A DNA stretch of 64,000 bases from Bartonella clarridgeiae ATCC 51734. GTDB taxonomy: Bacteria > Pseudomonadota > Alphaproteobacteria > Rhizobiales > Rhizobiaceae. The DNA lies in the NCBI RefSeq assembly GCF_000518185.1, contig NZ_JADC01000010.1:186001-250000 (forward strand), read 5' to 3'. Positions within the stretch are counted from its first letter, which is position 1; each line of letters starts with the position of its first letter. The notes beneath the pieces were generated by a model. The model saw only the letters and a list, made by a program, of their open reading frames with translations, searched no databases and was not told where the DNA came from. The translations under genes and the position numbers were made by a program. Of this stretch, positions 38,930 to 51,357 are shown piece by piece.

Positions 38930-40618
38930 GTTTTACTTCTGCAACAGATAATATACTGGTTTTACTAATCTCTTTTAAAGTCTGGGAATAAGGCCTTATA
39001 TTTTATCTCTAAAATGTATCGTAAATCAATATCTTTTTTCAAATTGTTTTTCGGTTTTTATAAACTCTTTAAATCTTTGTGACTTGATCTTTTGGACAAA
39101 ATTCTTTTTCAAATTCAATACTGATCCAACAATTAAATCAAAAGAAATTATTGTACCTTTAATTATCAAAATCGAGATAGACCAAGTATTTTAAATGAAT
39201 ATTCTCACAAACAGTTCACACATAAATATAAAAAGAAGATGCAAGACATTACATTTTTAACAAGCTATAATACCCATCTTTCTCGACTTATTTAGTTCCA
39301 TGTCCTCTATTCGCTGACACCTAAATATCTTGCTCTGCTTGGCTAAGTATTTCTACCGCTTATTCGTAATTATTAATTTTTTAAAGAGATCAAAATCATC
39401 TTTAAGATTATATTCTTTCTCTAAACCTCTAAGCAATCATTCAAAGTTCCACAACATGTTCCCAAAACACGTTCCACAATACTTTCATCATGTTTATCGA
39501 GGTTCTAAATTTATGAATCATGTTTAGATCCCTATCGAACATTTTTGGTTTTCCAGAGATACATTCTGATAAACCCTCGATTTTTTTCGACTCATTTGAA
39601 CAGAGTTATTTTTTACACTTTTTGCGACAATTTCTTTTTTAGACTTGGAATTAGGAATTGAGTTTTTTTATGTATTTTCTCTAATTTTAATCAGAATTAA
39701 TAAATATTATTTATATTTTCAAAAATAAAAATATTTAATTTTAATATATTCTATTTATTATTATAAATATATTTTTCATTGGATTAATATATGTATTTTA
39801 TATTCGAAAATATGATTATTATTAAATAATTTATTTTAATTAATAAATAAATTTTTTATCTAAAATAATTTTAGATACAATACAACTAAGTGCATCTCGA
39901 TGCCATTAAATAATAAACATGATACTATTTTAACATAAAAAAAATCTAAATATTTTATCTTTACATAAATTTATGCTCTCGAAACGCCAGCTTCGCATAA
40001 TTAGTATTACCTTAAACGGAAATTAATCAAAAATATTCATTTATAGAAAAAAAGAAAGAAATTAACCAAAAAGGAACTTTAGCAATCTGTTTAGAGAAGC
40101 TTATAATGCTGCAGAAATTAAAAATCAGCTATAATAAGAGCAGAAAACTCAGGTGCAATGATATTACAACTCAAAGTAATCTTTGGATAGACAAAAGATA
40201 AAATGTAAGCTCTTTACACAAAGAGTATTAATCGAAAATTGCTATTGGAAGCAATAAAAACACGCCCACTAGAAGCTTTTATATATCATAAATTATTGTT
40301 TTTTTGATTAAAAAAGAATATTTAGAATCAAAATTAAAACGTAGAATTAAATTTATATATAATCCATCACGTTTTTCCATCTCTATTTCTTCAATTGATT
40401 TTTTAAAGCTTTCTGTATCTCTTTATAAAAAAAGAAGCAATCATTACTGTAAATATAAAAATATTTTTTCGATGCAATAGACAAAAATGAATATGAAATT
40501 CTTAGAAAAAATATTAGTTTCTCTTCTTTAAAAATCATATTACGCAATGGTTTTTTTATACTCGGAAGCATCTTTTCTCAACTATAAACCATTATATAAA
40601 TTGTACTTGTTCTTGATT
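38930..40618. other. Gene desert downstream of tRNA-Val
   Basis: About 1.7 kb, very AT-rich, between tRNA-Val and the permease gene. All frames are interrupted often and the longest open stretches lack family signatures. Part of the minus strand around 39290-39510 reads in fragments like a former coding sequence, but it could not be identified. It is probably decayed sequence at a tRNA-adjacent insertion site. Confidence 0.55.
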
Positions 40619-42010
40619 TTAAGCTTTCTTTCCCTTTTGATAAATATTGCTTTTCTTGAAATTATAAAATTTAAGTGCATAAAAACAAATAACAAGCGAA
40701 AAAAGCCAAATAATACCTATAATCAACACTGGCCTTGTATTATTAAAAAACCATAACAAAACAAAAATAAAAACCATAAACACAGTAGCAAAAATTGATC
40801 CTATTGGCCAAAATGGTATTGGGAATTTTAAATCACGGTGTTCTTCTGCAGACATTTTAAGCCGCATAAAAATTTGTGAAAGCAAAATCATCATCCAAAC
40901 AAAAACTGTCGCAAATGTCGCCATTGCCGCAATGAGAAAAAAAAGCCGATTATGGTAATAATAATTAAGAATAACACCAAAAAGAAATACGCCAAATATG
41001 AGTAAAATAATAAAAATCGGTATACCGTTTTTTGATAAATATTGGAATTTTTTAAATGCATAACCTTCTTGCGATAAACCATATATCATGCGGACCGCAC
41101 TATACATTTCACTATTAATTGCAGAAACCACAGCTGTAATAACAACAATATTAAGAATATGAGCTGCTGACGAAATACCAAACCTTTCAAAAATTGTAAC
41201 AAAAGGGCTACTAATAAGGCGAATTTCATGCCAAGGATAAAGCGACATTAAAACTGCTAAAGTCATAACATAAAAGAGCAAAATTCGAATTGGAATAGAA
41301 TTAATTGCCTTTGAGATTGTTTTATTAGGATCATGTACTTCCATTGCCGCCATTCCAATAATTTCTACACCACCAAAAGAAAAAACAACAACACTAAAGC
41401 AAGCTAAAAAACCAAACAAACCATTTGGAAATACTCCACCATTTTGCCATAAATTATGAATCCCAATAGTAGAAAACGTATTTGTATTCCAATTAAAAAA
41501 AATAATTGCTATGCCTGAAATAATTATAGTGATAATGGCGATAATTTTTACGGAAGAAAGCCAAAATTCTAGCTCACCATATACCTTCACTGCTGCTAGG
41601 TTAATACATGTAATGATGAGGGTAATACTCAATGTCCATATCCAAGAAGCAACATCAGGATACCAAAAACTCATATAAGTTGCAAAAGCTGTAATATCAG
41701 CTAAACCAACAAGCACTACCTCAAAAACATATGTCCACCCTGTTAAAAAACCAGCTAATGGCGATATATAATTTGTAGCATAACGAGCAAAAGAACCAGA
41801 CAGTGGATTATGAATAATCATCTCACCCAAAGCACGCATAACTATAAAAATAGCTAAGCCAGCAATACAATAAGCAATTAAAACACTTGGGCCAGCAAGA
41901 TTAATCGCCTGTGCAGATCCATAAAAAAGCCCTGTGCCAATCGCAGAACCAAGAGCTAAAAATATAACCTGACGCTGATTTATACCCCGTTTAAGTTCAT
42001 TTGTTGTCAT
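40619..42010 (-). CDS. Amino acid permease, APC family (ProY/HutT-like)
   Basis: A twelve-helix amino acid:cation symporter of 463 residues. The N-terminal signature ALGSAIGTGLFYGSAQAINLAGPS and the SGSFARYATNYISPLAGF loop place it in the APC amino-acid transporter family that includes ProY and HutT. The substrate is inferred, not shown: the gene lies next to hutH on the same strand, which favours histidine. About 410 bases with no gene separate the two, so they need not be one operon. Confidence 0.88.
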   Translation of the reverse strand: MTTNELKRGINQRQVIFLALGSAIGTGLFYGSAQAINLAGPSVLIAYCIAGLAIFIVMRALGEMIIHNPLSGSFARYATNYISPLAGFLTGWTYVFEVVLVGLADITAFATYMSFWYPDVASWIWTLSITLIITCINLAAVKVYGELEFWLSSVKIIAIITIIISGIAIIFFNWNTNTFSTIGIHNLWQNGGVFPNGLFGFLACFSVVVFSFGGVEIIGMAAMEVHDPNKTISKAINSIPIRILLFYVMTLAVLMSLYPWHEIRLISSPFVTIFERFGISSAAHILNIVVITAVVSAINSEMYSAVRMIYGLSQEGYAFKKFQYLSKNGIPIFIILLIFGVFLFGVILNYYYHNRLFFLIAAMATFATVFVWMMILLSQIFMRLKMSAEEHRDLKFPIPFWPIGSIFATVFMVFIFVLLWFFNNTRPVLIIGIIWLFSLVICFYALKFYNFKKSNIYQKGKKA

Positions 42011-42422
42011 TTCTATTCTTCTTCAAATATCATCCCAGCCTTTACAGAAGCGAAATTCGCAGATTAATAAAAACCGAAGCCGATTGAAATGTGAAAAAAC
42101 TCTAAAAGATCTGAAGAATTTGAATTTTTATTTTCATAAAAAAATACAATTCATAGCCGCTAAGATGCATAATTTCATTTTTTTGTATGTTGATACAACA
42201 TATAGCGTTTACAACAAAAAAACTGCATTCTTCCTTCCCCTTCAGCTTTGAGGAAATATCGGTAACAGGGTAATTGTGTTATGATAACATACACAATACT
42301 CCCACTTAAAACACTTAAAGTAAGCGGTTTCTCAATTTATCAAAAAAAAATCTGATGAGCAAGCATTATAAAAAACGAATCTCTAGCCTCTCTCTTCATA
42401 ACTGCTTGATCGCAGCTTTAAA
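42011..42422. other. Interval between permease and hutH
   Basis: About 410 AT-rich bases with no credible gene. It contains the upstream region of the permease gene; no operator or terminator could be named. Confidence 0.5.
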
Positions 42423-43964
42423 TTAATTGCTTATTGCCAATGATGGAAAAATTGTTTCTGGTAAAACCGACAACAAGTATCCTTCACTCACAAATGCACG
42501 TGCCTTCTCAAGATCTAAAGCCATATAGCGATCTTCCTCTAGAATCTTAATATGTGCACGTAAGTGCTTTATAACAGATTGTAATAAGGGACTCGTTTTA
42601 AAAGGAGTACGATATTCAATTCCTTGTACTGCAACAAGTGTTTCGATACCAATAATAGTAAAAAGATTTTCACTCATTACCAACAACCGACGAGCACCAT
42701 GACAAGCCATTGAAACATGATCTTCTTGATTTGCTGAAGTTGGTGTCGAATCAACCGAAGCAGGATGTACCATTTGTTTATTTTCAGACATTAAAGCAGC
42801 AGCTGTCACCTCAGCAATCATAAAGCCAGAATTAAGTCCTGCATTTTGAGCTAAAAAAGCTGGAAGTCCGTAAGAAATTGCTGGATCAACCATAAGAGCA
42901 ATACGTCTTTGAGAAATTGATCCTATTTCACATAAAGAAAGAGCAATCTGATCAGCAGCAAATGCTACAGGTTCAGCATGAAAATTTCCACCTGATACAA
43001 CATCACCATTCCTTAAAATTAATGGATTATCTGTAACTGCATTTGCTTCAACAATTAGTGTTTTTGCAGCTGCAGTCAGAATATCAAAACATGCACCCAT
43101 AACTTGTGGTTGGCAACGTATACAATAAGGATCCTGGACACGATTATCTTCACACAAATGTGCTTCCCGAATTTCTGAATCTTCTAAAAGCTTTTCTAGT
43201 GTCTGTGACACAACAATTTGCCCATAATGGCCACGTAGAATATGAATATCAGGGTGAAATGGTGTTGTTGAACCCATGACAGCATCTGTTGTTAATGCAC
43301 CTGAAAGAAGTCCACCACATAATGCTCGATAACTATGGAAAAGACCTGCAAGAGCAAGCGCTGTTGATGTTTGAGTACCATTGATCAGAGCTAAACCTTC
43401 TTTTGCCTCTAAAACAATGGGGGATAATCCTGCTTTTTTCAAAGCAGCTTTCCCACTCATACGAATATTTTGAAAAAACGCTTCTCCCTCTCCTATCATA
43501 ACAGCAGCCATATGAGCAAGCGGAGCAAGATCACCTGATGCACCGACTGATCCTTTTTCAGGAATGACAGGAATAACTCTATTTGCAAGCATCTTCTCTA
43601 GCAAATGGACCAATTCTAGACGAACACCAGAAGCACCTCGTCCTAGCGCAATAAGCTTCAAGGTCATCATTAATCGTACAACATTTTCAGGTAGAGGCGC
43701 TCCTACTCCACAACAATGTGATAAAATAAGATTTCTTTGTAAAATGGTCACATCATTTATATCAATTTTAATTGAGGCTAATTTGCCAAATCCAGTATTA
43801 ATTCCATAAACTGGTTCACTGCCAGCAGCAATTTCAGCAATAAGAGCTGCTCCTTTTTTTATAGTTAGATGTGTGTCATGATGAAGCTTGCTCGTTTTAC
43901 CATCCCAATAAACAGATTCAAGTTCATTCAAAGTAACTTTACCTGGATTCAATATAATAGTCAT
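42423..43964 (-). CDS. hutH: Histidine ammonia-lyase
   Basis: Removes ammonia from histidine to give urocanate. The MIO cofactor forms from the ASG in [33 protein letters not shown] and QEDHVSMA are other conserved segments. The start at 43964 gives 513 residues, the family norm. An upstream in-frame ATG would add 40 residues that run into the tRNA-Arg gene and is rejected. No hutU, hutI or hutG is in the window, so the end product may simply be urocanate unless the others lie elsewhere. Confidence 0.95.
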   Translation of the reverse strand: MTIILNPGKVTLNELESVYWDGKTSKLHHDTHLTIKKGAALIAEIAAGSEPVYGINTGFGKLASIKIDINDVTILQRNLILSHCCGVGAPLPENVVRLMMTLKLIALGRGASGVRLELVHLLEKMLANRVIPVIPEKGSVGASGDLAPLAHMAAVMIGEGEAFFQNIRMSGKAALKKAGLSPIVLEAKEGLALINGTQTSTALALAGLFHSYRALCGGLLSGALTTDAVMGSTTPFHPDIHILRGHYGQIVVSQTLEKLLEDSEIREAHLCEDNRVQDPYCIRCQPQVMGACFDILTAAAKTLIVEANAVTDNPLILRNGDVVSGGNFHAEPVAFAADQIALSLCEIGSISQRRIALMVDPAISYGLPAFLAQNAGLNSGFMIAEVTAAALMSENKQMVHPASVDSTPTSANQEDHVSMACHGARRLLVMSENLFTIIGIETLVAVQGIEYRTPFKTSPLLQSVIKHLRAHIKILEEDRYMALDLEKARAFVSEGYLLSVLPETIFPSLAISN

Positions 43965-44022
43965 AATCTTCTTTCTTAATTTAAAATAGCTTTTATAAGA
44001 AGTATGAAATAGAGTGAAAATT

Positions 44023-44099
44023 TGGTGCACCCGACAGAATTCGAATCTGTGACCTCTGCCTTCGGAGGGCAGCGCTCTATCCAACTGAGCTACGGGTGC
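44023..44099 (-). tRNA. tRNA-Arg (CCG)
   Basis: On the minus strand, acceptor GCACCCG/CGGGTGC, anticodon stem CTGCC/GGCAG around loop CTCCGAA (anticodon CCG), T-arm AGATTCGAATTCT, and an encoded CCA. It is 58 bases upstream of hutH. Confidence 0.95.
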
Positions 44100-44374
44100 T
44101 TAAAGATGATGATTAAGATCAATTATACTCGTTTAACCGATCATGCTCTTAGCTTCAATAATGAATTACTCCTTTCAAAAAATTAATAAATAATATATGT
44201 TTATCCTTGATGGAATTATATTATTTTTAATGCTATTTTGCATAAATATCCCTCTGTTTAATAAATTACTTTTCATACAAAATTCTTCTTTTTACCAAAA
44301 CAACCGTTATATAAAATTTTTAAATTCTAAAAAATTTAAAAAAAATAAGTCGTGAATATCAGGGCAACTCTTAA

Positions 44375-45148
44375 ATGACTAAACTACCAAGCCGCTTTCA
44401 TTTCATTTCTGCCGAAACTGAAGAAGCTATCAAAGCCACCAATAAATTAATTTCCACTTATGGTCACTCTTCTCTTGAAAAAGCCGATGTCATTGTTGCA
44501 CTTGGTGGTGACGGAACAATGTTGCAAACAGTACGGGATGTCATGAATACCGGAAAACCTATTTACGGTATGAATCGAGGTTCAGTAGGATTTCTGATGA
44601 ATGAGTTTCATGAAAAAAAATTACCAACCCGTATTGCTGCTGCACATAAAAAAGAAATCCACCCCTTACGCATGATCGCAAATGCACAACCCCAAAGACA
44701 CATCGAAGCACTCGCAATTAATGAAGTATCCTTATTTCGTCAATCATATCAGGCCGCTAAAATTCGTATCAGCATTGATAATCAAGTCCGCATGGAAGAA
44801 TTAATTTGCGACGGTATTCTTGTCGCCACGCCAGCAGGTTCTACCGCATATAACTTATCAGCACAAGGACCTATTCTACCTCTTATGGCACCTCTTATGA
44901 CTCTTACTCCCGTTAGCCCTTTTCGTCCTCGGGGCTGGCGTGGAGCCTTACTTCCAAATACAGCCACAGTGTGCCTTGATATGCTTGAATATGACAAACG
45001 TCCTGTTAATGCAACCGCTGATAACGTTGAAGTGAAATCTGTTTATTCAGTTACTATTTCATCAGCAACAGAAATAACAGCCTCTATCCTTTTTGATCCC
45101 GACCATTCGTGGGATGAACGCATCTTATCAGAACAATTTCGTTATTAA
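44375..45148 (+). CDS. nadK: NAD kinase
   Basis: Phosphorylates NAD to NADP. The GGDGTML motif, the following YGMNRGSVGFL, the substrate segment AINEVSLFR, and the glycine-rich ATPAGSTAYNLSAQGPI are all present in order. The length of 257 residues is typical of the alphaproteobacterial enzyme. It starts at an ATG and is transcribed alone, followed by rhlE about 150 bases on. nadE lies 3 kb away on the other strand. Confidence 0.94.
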   Translation: MTKLPSRFHFISAETEEAIKATNKLISTYGHSSLEKADVIVALGGDGTMLQTVRDVMNTGKPIYGMNRGSVGFLMNEFHEKKLPTRIAAAHKKEIHPLRMIANAQPQRHIEALAINEVSLFRQSYQAAKIRISIDNQVRMEELICDGILVATPAGSTAYNLSAQGPILPLMAPLMTLTPVSPFRPRGWRGALLPNTATVCLDMLEYDKRPVNATADNVEVKSVYSVTISSATEITASILFDPDHSWDERILSEQFRY

Positions 45149-45300
45149 TTTTTTTATCATTCTTTTTGCAGATATATAGTGGTTACAGTTGACTTTTTTT
45201 TAAATGCACCTTAACCCATTTTCAAGAGGATGGAATGTTTACTTGGCCAATATCCTGAATAGTCAGGTTAAAATTGCAGAGTAATCAGCAAAAAGAAAGA

Positions 45301-46665
45301 ATGATACTACCTTTGGACAGTTTCGATAATTTAGGCCTTTCAAAAAAGGTTATTAAAGCTATAAAATCAGTGGGATATACGACCCCAACGCCTATTCAAA
45401 GTGCGACAATTCCTCATATTCTTCAAAAAAAAGATGTTTTAGGAATTGCTCAAACAGGTACTGGTAAAACAGCTTCATTCGTCCTCCCCATGCTTACGTT
45501 ACTTGAAAAAGGTCGTGCAAGAGCAAGAATTCCGCGTACCCTCATATTAGAACCGACTCGAGAACTTGCTGCCCAAGTTAAAGAAAATTATGATAAATAT
45601 GGTATTCATCATAATTTAAATGTTGCACTGTTAATTGGTGGCGTTTCTTTTGAGCACCAAGATCGCAAACTTGAACGAGGTGCTGATATTTTGATAGCAA
45701 CACCAGGACGTCTGTTGGATCATTTTGAGCGTGGTAAATTACTCCTGGTAGGTGTTGAAATTCTAGTCATCGATGAAGCTGATCGTATGCTAGATATGGG
45801 TTTTATCCCTAACATTGAACGTATTTGCAAATTGACTCCTTTTACACGTCAAACTTTGTTCTTTTCAGCAACAATGGCACCAGAAATTACACAATTAACA
45901 AAGAAATTTTTACATTCTCCCATATATGTTGAAATTACAAAAACGTTTTCAACGGCTAAAACAATCACACAACGACTTGTTAAATCTGGAAGTAAACCAT
46001 GGGATAAAAGAGCTATTTTAAGAGAACTTATTCACAAGGAAGGTGACGAACTTAAAAACGCTATCATTTTTTGTAATCGAAAAAAAGATATTTCTGAACT
46101 TTTCCGATCTCTTGTTAAACATAATTTCAGTGTAGGCGCGCTTCATGGTGATATGGACCAACATTCACGTACAAACACATTAGCTAATTTTAAAGACAAT
46201 AAACTTACACTTCTTGTTGCTTCTGATGTTGCTGCTCGTGGACTTGATATCCCAGCAGTCAGTCATGTTTTCAATTATGATGTGCCTACACATGCAGAAG
46301 ATTATATTCATCGTATCGGTCGCACAGGGCGCGCAAAACGTAATGGTAAAGCTTTTACAATCGTCACAAAAGCTGACGAAAAATATATCAATGCCATTGA
46401 AGAAATAAGCAAAGAAAAAATTGAATGGCTCAATGGTGATCTTTCTACTTTAATAGCTCATGATGAAACAAACGATACTATTTCAAAAGCAAAACCCACA
46501 AAATCACGACAGAAAACTGCTCAAAAAGAGCATAAAACTCAAACGAAAAAAATGCTAAAAAAACAAAAATCATCAAACCAACGTCATGAAAAAAATAAAA
46601 ATTCTATTCCAATCGGATTTGGTAATGATATTCCAGCATTTATGCTTATAAAAAATCAAACTTAA
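45301..46665 (+). CDS. rhlE: DEAD-box RNA helicase, RhlE-like
   Basis: An ATP-dependent RNA helicase acting in ribosome assembly and RNA turnover. The motifs appear in order: Q-motif TPTPIQSATIP, motif I AQTGTGKTA, Ia PTRELAAQ, II VIDEADRML (DEAD), III FSATMAP, V DVAARGLDIP, VI HRIGRTGRA. The tail after residue 400 is lysine-rich and probably binds RNA. The ATG at 45301 follows AAAGAAAGA and is preferred to an in-frame TTG at 45274. The weak hairpin at 46714-46734 may end its transcript. Confidence 0.93.
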   Translation: MILPLDSFDNLGLSKKVIKAIKSVGYTTPTPIQSATIPHILQKKDVLGIAQTGTGKTASFVLPMLTLLEKGRARARIPRTLILEPTRELAAQVKENYDKYGIHHNLNVALLIGGVSFEHQDRKLERGADILIATPGRLLDHFERGKLLLVGVEILVIDEADRMLDMGFIPNIERICKLTPFTRQTLFFSATMAPEITQLTKKFLHSPIYVEITKTFSTAKTITQRLVKSGSKPWDKRAILRELIHKEGDELKNAIIFCNRKKDISELFRSLVKHNFSVGALHGDMDQHSRTNTLANFKDNKLTLLVASDVAARGLDIPAVSHVFNYDVPTHAEDYIHRIGRTGRAKRNGKAFTIVTKADEKYINAIEEISKEKIEWLNGDLSTLIAHDETNDTISKAKPTKSRQKTAQKEHKTQTKKMLKKQKSSNQRHEKNKNSIPIGFGNDIPAFMLIKNQT

Positions 46666-46713
46666 GCTATATAGTTCGGTTACTGAGAAATAACAATAGC
46701 TAAGCACTAAGCA

Positions 46714-46734
46714 CTCTAATAGGCTTAGAGTTTT
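46714..46734 (+). terminator. Weak terminator-like hairpin after rhlE
   Basis: CTCTAA pairs with TTAGAG around a 5-base loop and is followed by TTTT on the plus strand. It overlaps the stop codon of the convergent gltX2 gene. Confidence 0.35.
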
Positions 46735-48116
46735 CCATTACCCACAGTGGTCAATCTTTTTATTATCTTTTCGCGCCCTAAAAGTGGCAAAAACTTCCCC
46801 ATTTCAGGTCCATGCGTTATCCCCGTGAGAGCTTGACGCAACGGCATAAATAAAGCTTTTCCTTTACGACCCGTTTTTTCTTGCAATGCCGTTGTCCAAA
46901 TTTTCCAGCTTTCATCACTCAATATCCCCTCAGGTAACAAATGAACAGACTGTTGTGCATAAGCATGATCTTCAGGCGAAGTTATATCAAAGTTCTCATC
47001 AGTATGAATAATTTTCCACCATAGGACTGCATCACTGACCTTAGTAATATTGTTTTTTACCGTATTCCAAAAATGTTCTGCTTGTTCTCCATAAATAGAA
47101 AATCTTTCAAGTCGTGTTTTGATTTCTTCATAAGTCAATTCATGAACAAAATGACTGTTCAGTACAAGAAGATCATTAACATCAAATTTTGCTGCGGATT
47201 TTGATGTATCTTGGAGATCAAAATGCTTTAAAAGAGCAGCTTGATTAGGATATGCTTGTACATTTCGCGATGTCCCAATTAACACTGCAAGACACTGGAC
47301 AGCCATAGATTCAAAGCCATCTTCACGCAAAGAACGAATGGAAAGATCACTATTCCTTTTTGAAAGCCCTTCTCCTGAAGCCGTCGTTAATAAATTAATA
47401 TGACCAAAAATTGGAGGCACTGCATTGAGAGCCTCGAAAAGAGCAATCTGCGCACCAGTATTGGCAATGTGATCACCTCCACGAATAATATGCGTAATAG
47501 CCATATCTATATCATCAACTACAGAAGGCAGAGTATAAAGATAACTCCCATCTTCGCGAATTAAGACAGGATCTGACATAGAAGCTAAATCAATCGTCTG
47601 CCTACCTTTTACGATATCATCCCAATGAATTTCGGTTCGTTTAGTTTGAAATGGATTATTTTCAAAATTAGGCAAAAGAAAACGCCAATGAGGCCTACGA
47701 CCCTGATTCTCAAAGGCTTTTTTATCTTCTAATGTCAATTTTAATGCATCACGATTATAAACAGGAGGTAATTTACGTGAAAGTTGTATTTTGCGACGCC
47801 GATCCAATTCTTCCGCTGTTTCATAACAGGGGTAAAGAAGACCAAGTTGTTTTAAAATTCCTGCAACTTCATTATATCGATTAAATCGTTTAGACTGATA
47901 ATAAACTTCATCCGGTTGAATACTAAGCCATTCGAGATCAACCATAAGAGCGTCAATGTATTTTTGTTTCGAGCGCTCAAAATCTGTATCATCATAACGT
48001 AGAATAAATTTACCATTACACGCCTTCGCGTACAACCAATTAAATAATGCAATACGAGTATTGCCTATATGAATATAACCTGTTGGAGATGGGGCAAAAC
48101 GAACTTTTATCATCAA
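46725..48116 (-). CDS. gltX2: Glutamyl-tRNA synthetase 2
   Basis: The second of two GltX-type enzymes in the window. It has the class I signatures [13 protein letters not shown] (HIGH) and EGLSKRNSD (KMSKS-type), with [10 protein letters not shown] in place of the usual IEDTD. The length of 463 residues is standard for non-discriminating bacterial GluRS. Where two copies exist, one often charges tRNA-Glu and the other tRNA-Gln for GatCAB amidation; which does what cannot be read here. It lies seven bases after nadE and is likely co-transcribed with it. Adjacent ATG codons make the start uncertain by one residue. Confidence 0.93.
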   Translation of the reverse strand: MMIKVRFAPSPTGYIHIGNTRIALFNWLYAKACNGKFILRYDDTDFERSKQKYIDALMVDLEWLSIQPDEVYYQSKRFNRYNEVAGILKQLGLLYPCYETAEELDRRRKIQLSRKLPPVYNRDALKLTLEDKKAFENQGRRPHWRFLLPNFENNPFQTKRTEIHWDDIVKGRQTIDLASMSDPVLIREDGSYLYTLPSVVDDIDMAITHIIRGGDHIANTGAQIALFEALNAVPPIFGHINLLTTASGEGLSKRNSDLSIRSLREDGFESMAVQCLAVLIGTSRNVQAYPNQAALLKHFDLQDTSKSAAKFDVNDLLVLNSHFVHELTYEEIKTRLERFSIYGEQAEHFWNTVKNNITKVSDAVLWWKIIHTDENFDITSPEDHAYAQQSVHLLPEGILSDESWKIWTTALQEKTGRKGKALFMPLRQALTGITHGPEMGKFLPLLGREKIIKRLTTVGNGKL

Positions 48117-48123
48117 AAAATGC

Positions 48124-49800
48124 TCAACTTTTATCGCGAAAATGATTGGTAATAGGATAACGACGGTCGCGTCCGAAATTTTTATAACTAATTTTTACAC
48201 CAGGTGCAGATTGTCGCCTTTTATACTCAGCCAAATAAAGCAAATGTTCAACTTTCTCAACTGTTTGCCGTGAATGTCCACGTTTAACAATATCAGAAAC
48301 ACTCATGTCATCTTCTATAAGAGATTGCAAGATATCATCTAAAATAGGATAAGGAGGAAGAAAATCCTCATCTTTTTGATTTTCTCGAAGTTCTGCAGAA
48401 GGTTCTTTTTCTATAATATTAGATGGAATAATAATTCCTTTTGGTCCCAATAAATTCTGTAAGTGATTTTTATTACGCCACTCAGCTAATTTATAAACTT
48501 GCATTTTATAAATATCTTTAATAGGATTAAAACCACCATTCATATCGCCATAAAGCGTCGCATATCCAACTGCCATTTCCGATTTATTGCCTGTTGTTAT
48601 TACCATCGAACCAAATTTATTTGAAAGAGTCATTAAAACACTCCCGCGTATACGACTTTGAAGATTTTCCTCTGTAACATCAGTTTGCAACCCTGAAAAA
48701 ATAGGAGCCATTACGCTCAAAAAACTCTCAACAGGTTTTAAAATAGGTATCATCTCATAACGACAACCTAAAAGATGAGCACAATCTTTAGCATCCTTCA
48801 ATGATTCCTGCGATGTATAATAATAAGGCATCATCACAGCACAAACCCTTTCAGCTCCAAGGGCATCGACCGCAATTGCAGCACAAAGTGCTGAATCAAT
48901 TCCTCCTGAAAAGCCAAGAATAACATCTTTAAAACGGTTTTTATTGACATAATCCTTTAAACCTAAAACACAGGCATAGTAATCAGCAGCTAACCCATCT
49001 AAAAGTTCTTCATTTGGACCAGAAATACATTGCCACCCGATAGATTTTCGTCGCCAATGACTCAAAGCAATATGACTTTCGAAATGCTTCATTTGAAATG
49101 CTATTTGACCTTGTTCATCAAGTGCAAAAGAACCTCCATCAAATACTAATTCATCTTGGCCCCCAACTTGATTGGCATAAATAATTGGTACACATGATTG
49201 CACAGCTTGTGCACGAACAATGTCTAAACGTTTTTGTGTTTTATTACGGTGATAAGGAGAACCATTAGGAACGAGAATAATTTCAGCTCCTTTATGGCTA
49301 AGCTCAGCACAAATAGAAGGATCGTTCCAAATATCTTCACAAATCACAACCCCTAATGTCATGCCACGATAAACTATAGGTTCAGGACGCGGACCAGGTG
49401 AAAATACACGTTTTTCATCAAATTCACAATAATTAGGTAAATCACACTTAAAGCGTTCCGCAATCACCTGTCCATCATTGAGAAGCATAATACCATTATA
49501 AATGCTGTTATCACGTTTTAACGGAACACCAATAATAATTCCTGGCCCCTCTTTCGTTAGCTGTGCTAATTTTTTAACGGCATCTTCACATGCTTTTGTA
49601 AAAGCAGATTTAAGAACAAGATCTTCAGGGGGATAAGCACTTATAAAAAGCTCAGTCAACAAAATAAGATCAGCACCCTGTTCGCAAGCTTTTTGATATG
49701 TTATTTCTGCAAGAGTGAAATTTCCCTCTATATCACCAATAATGGGATTCAATTGGGCAATTACAATCCGCAAATCATCTTTTATAAGTTTTTGTGTCAT
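48124..49800 (-). CDS. nadE: Glutamine-dependent NAD+ synthetase
   Basis: Converts nicotinic acid adenine dinucleotide to NAD. The N-terminal nitrilase-like amidase domain (residues 1-270) supplies ammonia, with glutamate in [15 protein letters not shown], the lysine region and catalytic cysteine in [11 protein letters not shown]. The C-terminal synthetase domain has the ATP loop [15 protein letters not shown] and [19 protein letters not shown]. The length of 558 residues is normal. It is the upstream member of a nadE-gltX2 pair. Confidence 0.95.
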   Translation of the reverse strand: MTQKLIKDDLRIVIAQLNPIIGDIEGNFTLAEITYQKACEQGADLILLTELFISAYPPEDLVLKSAFTKACEDAVKKLAQLTKEGPGIIIGVPLKRDNSIYNGIMLLNDGQVIAERFKCDLPNYCEFDEKRVFSPGPRPEPIVYRGMTLGVVICEDIWNDPSICAELSHKGAEIILVPNGSPYHRNKTQKRLDIVRAQAVQSCVPIIYANQVGGQDELVFDGGSFALDEQGQIAFQMKHFESHIALSHWRRKSIGWQCISGPNEELLDGLAADYYACVLGLKDYVNKNRFKDVILGFSGGIDSALCAAIAVDALGAERVCAVMMPYYYTSQESLKDAKDCAHLLGCRYEMIPILKPVESFLSVMAPIFSGLQTDVTEENLQSRIRGSVLMTLSNKFGSMVITTGNKSEMAVGYATLYGDMNGGFNPIKDIYKMQVYKLAEWRNKNHLQNLLGPKGIIIPSNIIEKEPSAELRENQKDEDFLPPYPILDDILQSLIEDDMSVSDIVKRGHSRQTVEKVEHLLYLAEYKRRQSAPGVKISYKNFGRDRRYPITNHFRDKS

Positions 49801-49937
49801 TGTATCAATTTAGCGTGACCACAAATCAGTTTCAATCATCAAAACATTTTTTATCAAAAGTACTTAATTCGATAAAAATTGGAAATAAATAACATGATAT
49901 GATTGTTATCTAAATCTTCATTCCAACAGTTAACGAA

Positions 49938-51285
<1,348 letters not shown>

Positions 51286-51357
51286 CGCATTCTCTCTAAA
51301 ACCTAATAATCAGCCTACAACATGCAAAGCTTTGTAATTCTCTATAACACCCACTAT

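Noticed and set aside
39330-39527. A 65-codon plus-strand open frame in the gene desert
   Set aside because: No ribosome-binding site, no family motifs, and the surrounding sequence is full of stops.
43965-44084. A 40-residue N-terminal extension of hutH
   Set aside because: The extension would translate part of the tRNA-Arg gene, and the conserved protein starts at 43964.
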